Origin: Colwellia sp. C2M11
GTDB taxonomy: Bacteria; Pseudomonadota; Gammaproteobacteria; Enterobacterales; Alteromonadaceae
Direction of reading: 5' to 3'
DNA: 64,000 nt
Assembly: GCF_018860915.1 (NCBI RefSeq)
Contig: NZ_JAHKQD010000009.1
Location: 61,455-125,454, forward strand
This document shows, in pieces, positions 43,654-53,577 of this stretch. Made by a program: the position numbers and the translations under genes. The notes beneath the pieces were generated by a model. The model saw only the letters and a program-made list of their open reading frames with translations, was not told the DNA's origin and did no database searches. Numbering within the stretch: position 1 is the first letter of the stretch; the number at the start of each line of letters is the position of its first letter.

Positions 43654-46062
43654 CTAGAAGTAACCTCTGATACCGATAGCAAAGCTACGGCCCGGGCGAG
43701 GTGCAATATCTTTAATAAATGAAGTGTGCACCCTAGCTTCTGTGTCTGTTAGGTTGGTGCCTTTCAAGTACAGCGCAATATCATGATTCAATACTTCTAA
43801 ATCGTAAGAAACACTGGCATCTACTAAGGTATAACCATCGGTTGAAGTTTCATTGATAGACGTGTTGTTTTGGTCCTGATAGCGAGTTATATCAAGATGT
43901 GCACTGATTTGTTCATTTTGATACTCGAATTGAGTACCAAATCTGAGCGGTGGTGTACGTGGTAAATCATCACCGTCTTTTACCTTAGCGCGAACATAAT
44001 CTGAAAATGCTGTCGCTTTGAACGTATCATTTACTTGCCAAGCTACTTGTGCTTCGAAACCATGAAGTACTACGTCATCTGTTTGAAATAGGTAAACAGG
44101 TAGTTCAGTCTCTTCCTCATCATGATCGTGTCCATCGTCACCATGGTCATGACCACTTTCAGCATAAAGGCCAGTAAAGGTTTGATAATAGTAATTGTCT
44201 ATTTGGTTGTAGAAAGCATTTAACACAAAGGCAACGTTCCCCTGTGTTTTTCTGAACGTTAAATCAATATTGTTAGCCGTTTCAAGGTCGATCACTTCAT
44301 TTGATAAGCCAAGGGAAGTATTATCTTCATTAAGTGCAAATAACGACCCTATTTCATACGATCCTGTACCAATATGAGGACCAAATGACAATAACTCTGA
44401 AGCCGAAGGAGCACGTTCTGAACGTGAAATCGAAAGGCCTAAGTTATAACCTGGTGTAAATGCCCATACTAAGCCAGCCGATAAGCTTACCGGAGTGAAT
44501 TTATGCTCTACTGCAAATACTTGTGTGCTGCTTGTTGTTTCATCATCGTGATCATGGTCATGAGCGTCTTCCTCTTCTGATTCATCATGCGAATGAGCGT
44601 CTAAACTAGGAAGCAGTACGTTATCAGCGGTTATTTTTACATGTTCAATACGAGCACCAAACTGCAGTAATACGTCACCAAAGTGCTTTTCTTGCATTAA
44701 AGCGAGTGCAATAGTTTGTGCTTCTGAAGGCGGAGTAAAAGCTTCTTCTCCTTCGGCTGATACATCACTGTCTTTAAAATGGAAGCTGATACCACCATTC
44801 CAGTCGTAGAAAGGGCTTTGAATAATATCAACTTTTACTTCTTGAGTTTGATTTTCAAAGATTGTGCCTATTTGACCCGCTTCTATTTCGGCATGTTCAT
44901 AGTCAGTAAAGCCACTGGCAAATTTAACTTGTTTGACCCAGTCATTGTCAATATTAAACTCACCTAATAATTGAACGCGAGTTTGCTCTAAATCAGCATA
45001 AACATTTTCACTTTCATCGCCATGTGAGTGTCCAGGAACACCGTACTCACGGTTAAATTGCTCTACAGCAACACCAACATAGCCTTGATCAAACAAATAG
45101 CTTGTACCTAAGGTGAAACCATTTGATTTTTCAGCGCTGTTTTCAACAGTAAAATCACCGCTGTCATGATCATGATCATGTTCAGCATGCTCTTCTTCAG
45201 TTTCTAATTCGGCCTCAACAGGAACTTCATAATCATTTGACTCACGCCAATACCCATCAGCATAAAAACCAAATGAATCTGTCCCAGTTGTTAGGTTAAA
45301 AGAGGCTAATTTACGATCATCAGCAGAATTATTTTCAAGTAACCACTCACCTCGAGTAGTTGAGTCAGTAGGTACGCGTCCATCAACAACGTTGATTACA
45401 CCGCCAACGGCTCCGCTGCCATAAAATAAGGTTGCTGGGCCGCGCAGTACTTCAATTTGTTGTGCAGTAGAAGCTTCTGAAGCAACTGAGTGATCGGGAC
45501 CAACTCTTGACACATCGCTGGCATCTAAGCCATTTTGTGCAATCATTACGCGTGGACCACTTAAGCCACGAATAATAGGGGTACTAGCAACATTGCCATG
45601 AAAGTTACTTTGAACTCCAGGCAGCTTTTCCAGACTATCACCTAATGTTGAAGCTTGTTGACGGCGTAGTGCATCACCGGCAAGTACACTAACGGGGGCT
45701 GCTGATTCCATTACTGACATATGAATAGGCGTCGCAACAATGTCTATTACTTCAATGGGAGATCGTGTTAATACAAGTGTTAAAGGGTTGGTTTTATCGT
45801 CTGATAATATTATGTCTTGATGAAGATGAGCAAAACCTTCCGCAGATATGTGGATTTCATTTTTACCAGAAGCTAGATCATGAAAAATAAAACGGCCGTT
45901 TTTATCAGTGGTCGTTGCAGCGCCAGTTCCTTCAACTCTAACCGTAGCACCAGCGATAGATTTACCATTATCATTTTTTACTTCGCCTTGGATCGTTTGT
46001 GCCAACAGACTAGTAGGTAAAAGCAAACCAATAATGGCCGCTATTCCTGAGATTTTAAACAT
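43654..46062 (-). CDS. znuD: ZnuD-like TonB-dependent zinc receptor
   Basis: This outer-membrane protein of 802 residues has a signal peptide (1-21). A carboxypeptidase-regulatory-like domain follows (IQGEVKNDNGKSIAGATVRV, residues 24-95), then the plug (VIDIVATPIHMSVMES..., with IIRGLSGPRVMIAQNGLD and LRGPATLFYGSGAVGGVINV) and a barrel ending in Phe. Extracellular loops carry His/Asp clusters (EHAEHDHDHDSGD, EEDAHDHDHDDET, GHDHGDDGHDHDEEE), the hallmark of ZnuD-type zinc receptors. A Zur-like box lies just upstream and the AztD-like gene follows. Confident as a zinc receptor by composition and context. Confidence 0.93.
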   Translation of the reverse strand: MFKISGIAAIIGLLLPTSLLAQTIQGEVKNDNGKSIAGATVRVEGTGAATTTDKNGRFIFHDLASGKNEIHISAEGFAHLHQDIILSDDKTNPLTLVLTRSPIEVIDIVATPIHMSVMESAAPVSVLAGDALRRQQASTLGDSLEKLPGVQSNFHGNVASTPIIRGLSGPRVMIAQNGLDASDVSRVGPDHSVASEASTAQQIEVLRGPATLFYGSGAVGGVINVVDGRVPTDSTTRGEWLLENNSADDRKLASFNLTTGTDSFGFYADGYWRESNDYEVPVEAELETEEEHAEHDHDHDSGDFTVENSAEKSNGFTLGTSYLFDQGYVGVAVEQFNREYGVPGHSHGDESENVYADLEQTRVQLLGEFNIDNDWVKQVKFASGFTDYEHAEIEAGQIGTIFENQTQEVKVDIIQSPFYDWNGGISFHFKDSDVSAEGEEAFTPPSEAQTIALALMQEKHFGDVLLQFGARIEHVKITADNVLLPSLDAHSHDESEEEDAHDHDHDDETTSSTQVFAVEHKFTPVSLSAGLVWAFTPGYNLGLSISRSERAPSASELLSFGPHIGTGSYEIGSLFALNEDNTSLGLSNEVIDLETANNIDLTFRKTQGNVAFVLNAFYNQIDNYYYQTFTGLYAESGHDHGDDGHDHDEEETELPVYLFQTDDVVLHGFEAQVAWQVNDTFKATAFSDYVRAKVKDGDDLPRTPPLRFGTQFEYQNEQISAHLDITRYQDQNNTSINETSTDGYTLVDASVSYDLEVLNHDIALYLKGTNLTDTEARVHTSFIKDIAPRPGRSFAIGIRGYF

Positions 46063-46101
46063 TACATACTCCAGTGTTATTTTTTGATTACCCTTAATTA
46101 A

Positions 46102-46120
46102 TGATATGTTATATCATAAC
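46102..46120. promoter_or_regulatory. Zur-like box upstream of the ZnuD-like receptor
   Basis: TGATATGTTATATCATAAC lies 40-58 bp before the receptor ATG. It contains GTTATATCATAAC, one mismatch from the Zur core GTTATANTATAAC, and shares the left half TGATATGTT with the site at 24698. Confidence 0.75.
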
Positions 46121-46291
46121 TACTACTGGTGCAATATCATTAGATTAAAACCTTATTGGTTATTTTTTTTGTTTTACAAATATGTCATTTCAACTTGGTT
46201 GTGATGTTTTAAATATTATGAAGATGATTAGCGTGCTTAATAAAATAAGTGCTATTCTTTGGCTGAAATTTCATAACAAAGAGAAAGCTAC

Positions 46292-46672
46292 ATGTTTAGT
46301 CATATCATGATAGGTGCAAACGATGTACAAGCATCAAAAGTGTTTTACGATGCAATTTTAGGGGAGTTAGGTCATAAGCCGGGGGTTTTTGACGACTTAG
46401 GTAGATGCTTTTACTTTACTGATACAGGGATTTTTGCTTTAACGAAACCTATTGATGGTAATGAAGCTAGCCATGGTAATGGCTCTACCATTGGTTTTGC
46501 TGCAACATCTCCTGAACAAGTTAATGCGTGGCATGCCGCTGGCTTAGTTAATGGTGGTGCTGTTTGTGAAGACGCGCCAGGTGTAAGAGAAGGTGGCGTT
46601 GGTAAGCTTTATCTTGCTTATCTTAAAGATCCATCAGGCAATAAAGTGTGTGCTTTATACCGAATGGGCTAA
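46292..46672 (+). CDS. VOC (glyoxalase-like) family protein
   Basis: This protein of 126 residues is a single-domain VOC protein: MFSHIMIGANDVQASKVFYDAILG at the start and YLKDPSGNKVCALYRMG at the end. His4 and residues of the last strand could be metal ligands, although the usual Glu in the final motif is replaced (KVCAL), so metal binding is uncertain. It faces the fghA gene, with a shared terminator between them. Function unknown. Confidence 0.85.
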   Translation: MFSHIMIGANDVQASKVFYDAILGELGHKPGVFDDLGRCFYFTDTGIFALTKPIDGNEASHGNGSTIGFAATSPEQVNAWHAAGLVNGGAVCEDAPGVREGGVGKLYLAYLKDPSGNKVCALYRMG

Positions 46673-46688
46673 GACGGCAGCATAAATT

Positions 46689-46728
46689 ACAAATGTGGCT
46701 TACTGCATTAAACAAAAGCCACATTTGT
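46689..46728. terminator. Inverted repeat between convergent VOC and fghA genes
   Basis: Perfect 13-bp arms ACAAATGTGGCTT (46689-46701) and AAGCCACATTTGT (46716-46728) have a 14-nt loop. No long T-tract is present, so termination efficiency is uncertain. Confidence 0.55.
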
Positions 46729-46751
46729 ACTGGTTTAATAGTTATCAATAA

Positions 46752-47591
46752 CTATAACTTGAGATAGCTAGCGTGAAAACGCAAATGTTCTTCAATAAAG
46801 CTCGCAATAAAATAGTAGCTATGATCATAACCTTCGTGCATGTGTAAATCTAAAGGGTAGCCACTTGCTTTTGCTGCTAGTTCTAACATTTCTGGTTTTA
46901 ATTGCTCTATTAGAAAATTATCTGCTCCACCTTGATCGACTCTTGCAGGAACAAATTTCTGTGCTTGTCGCATTAACTCGCTAGCGTCATGTTGTTGCCA
47001 TTTTTCTTTGTTTTTCCCTAAGTAAGCGGTAAAAGCTTTTTGTCCCCACGGACAATTGATAGGATTACAAATAGGGCTAAACGCCGACATTGAACTGTAA
47101 CGCTCAGGGTTTAGCATTGCGATGGTTAGTGCACCATGTCCACCCATAGAGTGTCCAGCAATTGCACGTTTATGGCTAACAGGAAACGTAGACTCTATCA
47201 ATGAAGGAAGCTCGTTAACAATATAATCATACATTTGATAATGACTATGCCACGGTGCTTGAGTTGCATTCACATAAAAACCAGCGCCTTGACCTAAATC
47301 ATAACCTTCATCATCGGCAACATTGTGTCCTCTAGGACTAGTATCAGGAGCAACAATAGCAATACCTAATTCGGCAGCTATACGTTGAGCTCCCGCTTTT
47401 TGCATAAAATTTTCATCAGAGCATGTTAGTCCAGAAAGCCAATATAATACGGGAACCTTGTCACCATTTGATGCTTGTGGTGGCAAATAAATTGCAAATC
47501 GCATATCACAATTTAATGTTGTTGATGGGTGACTATATTGCTTATGCCAACCGCCAAAGCTTTTGTTTACACTTAAATTTTCAATGGTCAT
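46752..47591 (-). CDS. fghA: S-formylglutathione hydrolase
   Basis: This cytoplasmic esterase of 279 residues hydrolyses S-formylglutathione to formate and glutathione. The nucleophile motif is AGHSMGGHGAL (Ser near 147), with the conserved PVLYWLSGLTCSDENFMQKAGAQR segment and the terminal GYDHSYYFIASFIEEHLRFH with the catalytic His. Length matches family members (about 280). It follows frmA on the same strand by 73 bp, completing the glutathione-dependent formaldehyde pathway. Confidence 0.96.
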   Translation of the reverse strand: MTIENLSVNKSFGGWHKQYSHPSTTLNCDMRFAIYLPPQASNGDKVPVLYWLSGLTCSDENFMQKAGAQRIAAELGIAIVAPDTSPRGHNVADDEGYDLGQGAGFYVNATQAPWHSHYQMYDYIVNELPSLIESTFPVSHKRAIAGHSMGGHGALTIAMLNPERYSSMSAFSPICNPINCPWGQKAFTAYLGKNKEKWQQHDASELMRQAQKFVPARVDQGGADNFLIEQLKPEMLELAAKASGYPLDLHMHEGYDHSYYFIASFIEEHLRFHASYLKL

Positions 47592-47608
47592 GATAAAACC
47601 TTACTAGA

Positions 47609-47640
47609 CCGTTCTTTTATTTTACACAACAAAAGAACGG
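47609..47640 (-). other. Hairpin between frmA and fghA
   Basis: Perfect 10-bp arms CCGTTCTTTT (47609-47618) and AAAAGAACGG (47631-47640) lie in the 73-bp intergenic gap of the operon. No T-tract follows on the minus strand. It may be a processing, stability or partial-termination element. Confidence 0.5.
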
Positions 47641-47664
47641 ACAAATGTGACTAAAATAAAACAA

Positions 47665-48837
<1,173 letters not shown>

Positions 48838-48913
48838 CTAATAGCTATTATATTTGTTTCTTCAGTGATGATAATATATGTTTTTTGTAAATCACTTTTA
48901 CATATAGGTAACA

Positions 48914-49783
48914 ATGATGAAGTGGGAAGGCATTAGTGAATTTGTTCATGTTGCAGAAACAGAGAGTTTTACGCAAGCCTCAAAAAAAATGGCTATTTCT
49001 ACTGCGCAAGTGAGCCGACAAGTGAGTGCGCTAGAAGTGCGCCTTGATACAAAACTATTTTATCGCACCACACGTAAGGTTTCATTAACCGAAGAAGGGC
49101 GTATTTTTTATCAGCATTGTCGTAGTGTTCTTGACGGTTTAGATGAAGCCGAACGCGCTATTTCTAACTTGCAATCAAGACCCCATGGAAAAATTAAACT
49201 CACAGCGCCAACCACTTATGGCGAACAAAAGATCATGCCCTTGGTAAATGATTTTGTGAAAAAATACGGTGATGTAGAAGTTTATGCAAACCTAAGCAAT
49301 CAAAAAATAGACTTGGTAGAAGAAGGCTATGATTTGGCCATTCGTCTTGGTAAATTACCTGATTCAACCATGATGGCTAAAAAATTAGGTAAGCGAACAA
49401 ATTACCTTTGTGCTTCGCCAGCTTACTTGAATCAGTATGGGGTACCACACTCTTTATCTGAGCTTAGTAAGCATAGCTGCTTATTGGGTACGTTAGATTA
49501 TTGGCACTTTAGTGATGACGGAAAAGAAAAAAATATCCGAGTTACCGGAAGGTTACGTTATAACAGTGGATATAGCCTAGTAGATGCAGCACTAAAAGGA
49601 TTAGGGATTGTACAGCTCCCCGACTATTACGTGCAGCAGTACTTGCAAAACGGCCAACTTATTTCAGTGCTAGATAATATGAGAGAGCTTGATGAAGGCA
49701 TATGGGCACTTTATCCTCACAACCGCCATTTATCACCCAAAATTAGGTTACTGGTTGAATACTTGTCAACACATCTAACTTAG
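48914..49783 (+). CDS. LysR family regulator, probable regulator of frmA-fghA
   Basis: This protein of 289 residues has an N-terminal winged helix (WEGISEFVHVAETESFTQ, then ISTAQVSRQVSALEVRLDTKLFYRTTRKVSLTEEG) and a C-terminal effector domain. Its divergent position, 118 bp from frmA, fits the common layout of LysR activators of formaldehyde detoxification in gammaproteobacteria. Effector and target are inferred from position only. Confidence 0.92.
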   Translation: MMKWEGISEFVHVAETESFTQASKKMAISTAQVSRQVSALEVRLDTKLFYRTTRKVSLTEEGRIFYQHCRSVLDGLDEAERAISNLQSRPHGKIKLTAPTTYGEQKIMPLVNDFVKKYGDVEVYANLSNQKIDLVEEGYDLAIRLGKLPDSTMMAKKLGKRTNYLCASPAYLNQYGVPHSLSELSKHSCLLGTLDYWHFSDDGKEKNIRVTGRLRYNSGYSLVDAALKGLGIVQLPDYYVQQYLQNGQLISVLDNMRELDEGIWALYPHNRHLSPKIRLLVEYLSTHLT

Positions 49784-49815
49784 TTATAAAATTTGGGCGC
49801 TCAGCGGGTATCTCG

Positions 49816-50133
49816 TTATCTTCTTTTTGGCATATATTTAGGATGCAAAGATAAGTAATCACACCAGGTACTAAAATTACTAAAATTAAAGCGTGGATCT
49901 GTTGCGTTATACCAAGTTGAAGGTTGATTAGCTTGTAAGCGAAAATATATTTTATGTCCATCAATAGCAACATAACAAATTAAAGTTTCTAAGGTATTGT
50001 TTTTAATTTGTATTTCAGCTAAATTTCGGTCGTTACGTTGATGTATAAGTGAGAATTTAGGTTGGGAAAATGCTGAGGTTGCTAATACTAACATAGTAAA
50101 AGAAACCAATATTTTAACTATGTTATTAACCAT
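49816..50133 (-). CDS. Hypothetical small exported protein
   Basis: This protein of 105 residues has a signal peptide (hydrophobic 8-22, cleavage near AFSQ). The mature part of about 82 residues is mainly polar and likely beta-rich. It contains two Cys, in ETLICYVAI and FSTWCDYLSL, that could form a disulfide in the periplasm. I do not recognise a family. It is convergent with the LysR gene. Confidence 0.6.
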   Translation of the reverse strand: MVNNIVKILVSFTMLVLATSAFSQPKFSLIHQRNDRNLAEIQIKNNTLETLICYVAIDGHKIYFRLQANQPSTWYNATDPRFNFSNFSTWCDYLSLHPKYMPKRR

Positions 50134-50378
50134 GATAACCTACCTTAAACATAAATTAGTCCTTATTTTATAATAAGTTTTTTAAATAATTAGTAGAAAA
50201 TTAAATTTTTAGTAAATTATTTTAAATTTGGCATTGAAAGCTAAAACAGCTGCCTCCATAACTTACTTATACCGAAAAGAACACAGTAATTAAATTCACT
50301 GATTCAATTACATTATTACAAACGTGCCCCTATATTTAAACAGTGTATAAATAGTAGCACCAAACAAGAGAATAAATC

Positions 50379-51143
50379 ATGGCGAATTTCGTTCCAGTAA
50401 GAAAAGAACAACATCAAAACTTAAAAATTTCTAATACACGCAATATTTCACACGTAGCTGGACAAAATATTATTCCTGTTGCTGCAGCTGAGTATGCACA
50501 ATCATCTGCAAGCTTCCCTCTTGTTTTTGTTAAAAACCCAGATTCTGAGCGTTTCCGTAGTGTTGCTATGCTAGGTTTAGAAGCAGGCGAGAACTTATTT
50601 TTACAAGATGATAAGTGGACAGCTTTATCAATGCCGCAAAGCATTTCAATGGTTCCTTTTTCACTAGGCTTAGATCCTGACAAAGAAAACACATTAACAG
50701 CTTGTATTGATGTTGAGAGTGAATTCGTAGGTGAAGATAAAGATTTAGCATTGTTTGAAGAAGATGGTAAAGAGTCTGAAGTACTTGTTAATGTACAAAA
50801 AGCATTAGGCCGTTTATACGACAACGAAAGAATGACAGAAAACTTCATCAAAGAATTGCAAGAAAATGACTTACTGCAAGAAATTGAGCTAAACATTACT
50901 TTAGCAGCTGGTGAGAAAAAGAAATTAATCGGTATATTTACTATTAATGAAGAAAAAGTTAAAAACTTATCAGATGATAAAGTACTAGATTTCCACAAAC
51001 GTGGTTTATTTGTACCAATTTATTCAATGTTAGGTTCGTTATCGCAAGTTAACAATTTAGTTAAATTACGTAACCTTTCTTCTGAAGTGAAAGTATCAAA
51101 CGTACAAATTCTTCCTGTTCAAGAAGCTGCTGCAGAAAGCTAA
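50379..51143 (+). CDS. SapC family protein
   Basis: This protein of 254 residues matches the SapC family by its start (MANFVPVRKEQHQNLKI, then IPVAAAEYAQSSASFPLVFVKN) and the WTALSMPQSISMVPFSLGL segment. Despite the name, members are soluble proteins of unclear role. They often lie near TonB receptors and peptide or polysaccharide use genes in marine bacteria. CAAGAGA lies 8-14 nt before the ATG. It is single, with its own terminator. This is not the ABC permease SapC. Confidence 0.88.
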   Translation: MANFVPVRKEQHQNLKISNTRNISHVAGQNIIPVAAAEYAQSSASFPLVFVKNPDSERFRSVAMLGLEAGENLFLQDDKWTALSMPQSISMVPFSLGLDPDKENTLTACIDVESEFVGEDKDLALFEEDGKESEVLVNVQKALGRLYDNERMTENFIKELQENDLLQEIELNITLAAGEKKKLIGIFTINEEKVKNLSDDKVLDFHKRGLFVPIYSMLGSLSQVNNLVKLRNLSSEVKVSNVQILPVQEAAAES

Positions 51144-51165
51144 TTTCACATGAATAGTTAATATT

Positions 51166-51191
51166 AAAAAAGGAGCTTGTGCTCCTTTTTT
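51166..51191 (+). terminator. Rho-independent terminator after the SapC gene
   Basis: AAAAAAGGAGC and GCTCCTTTTTT arms with a TTGT loop: a textbook stem with a T-tract. Confidence 0.9.
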
Positions 51192-51266
51192 GCTTCTATT
51201 GCTAAAAAATACACCTCCACTAAAGAGGGCAGCTCATTTATAATGGTTGTCTTGCTGTGATCATAA

Positions 51267-51878
51267 ATGAGAAAAAATTTGGCTATACATCTCCCTTTTG
51301 AAAAATTAAGTCATTGGCAACAAGTCGCCTTTGCTAGCGCACTATTAGAGCGCATGTTACCCAATTATCAAATGTTCAGTGAAAGTAGTCAGTTTGGTGA
51401 TTATGCCATTTTGAGAAATCAACTTGATTTAGTTTGGCAGTGGTTAGATAAAAACCACGCAATTAAAATCAATGTTAATGCGCAACTGAATAAATTAGAA
51501 GAACAAACGCCTGATCCAGAAGCCTTTGACTTTTTTGGTGTTTTCCCAGCTCTTGATGTTTGTATGGCAATGATGTCTTTATTACAGCTAATACAATCTA
51601 ATGGTAAAGACAAAGAGCATGAAGATATAACCAGTATTAGTCGTTTATCGCATAACAGCGTCAATTACTACGTTGAGCTGTTACTGCTTGATGAAGGCGT
51701 AACTGATGTTCAAGCTGCTGAAGTAAACGAGCATCCTTTATCGGTTTGGGAAAAAGAAACCCAAGATGAACTCTTTGACTTTTTAAAGCTTGCTGCAGAA
51801 AACAAACGCTCATGTCAGTTAGCTAAAGAAATGGTTTTATCTGAAGGCTTATCTAACCTTGGTATTGAAATAGTATAA
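51267..51878 (+). CDS. YjaG family (DUF416) protein
   Basis: This protein of 203 residues matches E. coli YjaG/DUF416: an N-terminal LPFEKLSHWQQVAFASALLERMLPNYQMFSE and the following LRNQLDLVWQWLDK helix. It ends with DELFDFLKLAAENKRSCQLAKEMVLSEGLSNLGIEI. It is an all-helical cytoplasmic protein whose function is not known to me. The next gene starts 28 bp downstream, so the two may be co-transcribed. Confidence 0.9.
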   Translation: MRKNLAIHLPFEKLSHWQQVAFASALLERMLPNYQMFSESSQFGDYAILRNQLDLVWQWLDKNHAIKINVNAQLNKLEEQTPDPEAFDFFGVFPALDVCMAMMSLLQLIQSNGKDKEHEDITSISRLSHNSVNYYVELLLLDEGVTDVQAAEVNEHPLSVWEKETQDELFDFLKLAAENKRSCQLAKEMVLSEGLSNLGIEIV

Positions 51879-51906
51879 TTTAGTCTACAAAAATTTAGGT
51901 ACACAC

Positions 51907-53484
51907 ATGAACTTAATACAGAAAACGCTGACAGTATTAGTGTTGTTTTCATCTTTGACGGCTCAAGCAACTAGCCAGATAGAAAAAATTAACAATATTG
52001 AAGCAACAATCAAAAAAGCAATGAAAACCTTTCAAGTGCCTGGTGTTGCGGTCGCAATTATCAAAGACAACAATGTTGTTATGAGCAAGGGCTTTGGTGT
52101 TATTGAAGCGGGCGAAAGCGATAAAGTGACACCTGATACTTTATTTGGTATCGCATCAAACACCAAAGCGATGACGGCGGCAATTTTGGCAAGCTTAGTT
52201 GATGAAGGTAAGCTAACTTGGAAAACTAAGGTGATTGATATAATCCCTGAATTTCAAATGCCTGATCCTTACGTTACCCGAGAATTCACCATTATCGATT
52301 TATTATCACATAACTCTGGTTTAGGTAAAGGTGCTGGCGATTTAATGATTTGGCCACAAACCACCTTAACTAACGCTGATGTAATTAAAGGCTTAAAACA
52401 CTTACCACAAGTGTCTAGTTTTCGTAGTGAGTTTGCTTACGACAACTTAATGTATGTTATTGCTGGTGAAATTATTGCTAAATTAACTTCAATGACATGG
52501 CAAGAAGCTATTCAAGCGCGAATTTTTACACCATTAGGTATGACTAATACTCGACCAACATTTTCTCTCATTCCTAAGAATAACCACAATGTTGCACGAG
52601 CTCATGTGCCAATGGAAGGTGAGTTAACTGTTGTTGGCGGTAATTTTTTAGAAAAATTTACTTCTGCTGGTGCAGTTGCCTCAAGTGTTAGCGACATGAC
52701 CTTATGGTTAAAAGCATTGTTAAACAAAGGCGCATATACAAATAGCGCTAATCAAGAAGCACGTTTATTTTCAGCAGAGCAAAGCACTGCCATGTGGCAA
52801 GCGCGTACCATTTTACCTGTGTCTGCCGCTGATACTAAACAAGATAAAACTCACTTTGCTGCTTATGGCTTAGGTTGGTTTTTAAAAGACTATCATGGTG
52901 TTAAATTAATCCATCATAGTGGTGGTATCTTGGGTATGGTGTCAAAAGTTGTTGTAGTACCAGAAGAAAACTTAGCCATGGTTATCTTAACTAATCAGCA
53001 ATCAGGCGATGCATTTAATGCTATTTATTTAGAAATATTAAATGAGTACCTAGAGCTAACACCTAAAGATTGGGTAACCTATTTTCACGATAAACGAGAA
53101 GCTCAAAAAGCGAAAGAAACCGTTCGATTAGCCAAAGCAGCAGATGTCGTTAACAAAAACTCGTCTCACTCATTACGATTAAAAGCATACGCACAAATGT
53201 ATACTGATAATTGGTATGGTGATATTAATGTTACTTATAAAAATAACCAGCTTAATATGCAATTTACTAATACACCTGAATTGAAAGGTAAGTTAGAGCA
53301 TTATCAGTACAATACCTTTATTGTACGTTGGGATGATAGAAGTCTTGAAGCTGACGCTTTTGTTAATTTTCACTTGAATGAAGTTGGTGAAATTGAATAT
53401 GTCACAATGAAAGCTGTGTCTAATGCCACAGACTTTAGTTTTGACTTTCATGACCTTAAGCTAAGACCTAACGTTAAAAACTAA
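51907..53484 (+). CDS. Exported serine hydrolase of the beta-lactamase class C / penicillin-binding family
   Basis: This protein of 525 residues has a signal peptide (1-22, AQATS). The catalytic SxxK is Ser84-Lys87 in GIASNTKAM, the YxN motif is Tyr178-Asp179-Asn180, and the HxG motif is in LIHHSGG near 337. A C-terminal DUF3471-like beta domain lies at about 415-520. Such proteins are usually esterases or D-aminopeptidases rather than true beta-lactamases. Substrate unknown. Confidence 0.92.
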   Translation: MNLIQKTLTVLVLFSSLTAQATSQIEKINNIEATIKKAMKTFQVPGVAVAIIKDNNVVMSKGFGVIEAGESDKVTPDTLFGIASNTKAMTAAILASLVDEGKLTWKTKVIDIIPEFQMPDPYVTREFTIIDLLSHNSGLGKGAGDLMIWPQTTLTNADVIKGLKHLPQVSSFRSEFAYDNLMYVIAGEIIAKLTSMTWQEAIQARIFTPLGMTNTRPTFSLIPKNNHNVARAHVPMEGELTVVGGNFLEKFTSAGAVASSVSDMTLWLKALLNKGAYTNSANQEARLFSAEQSTAMWQARTILPVSAADTKQDKTHFAAYGLGWFLKDYHGVKLIHHSGGILGMVSKVVVVPEENLAMVILTNQQSGDAFNAIYLEILNEYLELTPKDWVTYFHDKREAQKAKETVRLAKAADVVNKNSSHSLRLKAYAQMYTDNWYGDINVTYKNNQLNMQFTNTPELKGKLEHYQYNTFIVRWDDRSLEADAFVNFHLNEVGEIEYVTMKAVSNATDFSFDFHDLKLRPNVKN

Positions 53485-53502
53485 AGGCCTTTAGCTGTAA
53501 TT

Positions 53503-53573
53503 CAGTAACAAGTGCAATAAAGCACTTGTTACTGCTCAATAAACAATAGTGAATAAAAACTCACTATTGTTTA
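53503..53573. terminator. Tandem hairpins between the serine hydrolase gene and rsmD
   Basis: Two hairpins stand side by side: CAGTAACAAGTGC with its partner (53503-53515 and 53522-53534), and TAAACAATAGTGA with its partner (53540-53552 and 53561-53573). They lie between convergent genes; one probably serves each direction. Confidence 0.7.
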
Positions 53574-53577
53574 TTTG

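Noticed and set aside
50414..50998. A 194-residue minus-strand reading frame inside the SapC gene
   Set aside because: Low-complexity Ser/Phe/Cys composition and full overlap with a well-supported gene on the other strand.
50379..51143. SapC read as the antimicrobial-peptide ABC permease of the sapABCDF system
   Set aside because: The protein has no membrane helices and no ABC neighbours; it belongs to the unrelated soluble SapC family.
51907..53484. Beta-lactamase (antibiotic resistance) call
   Set aside because: The SxxK and YxN motifs are shared by many esterases and peptidases; the extra C-terminal domain and lack of the KTG motif argue against a true class C beta-lactamase.
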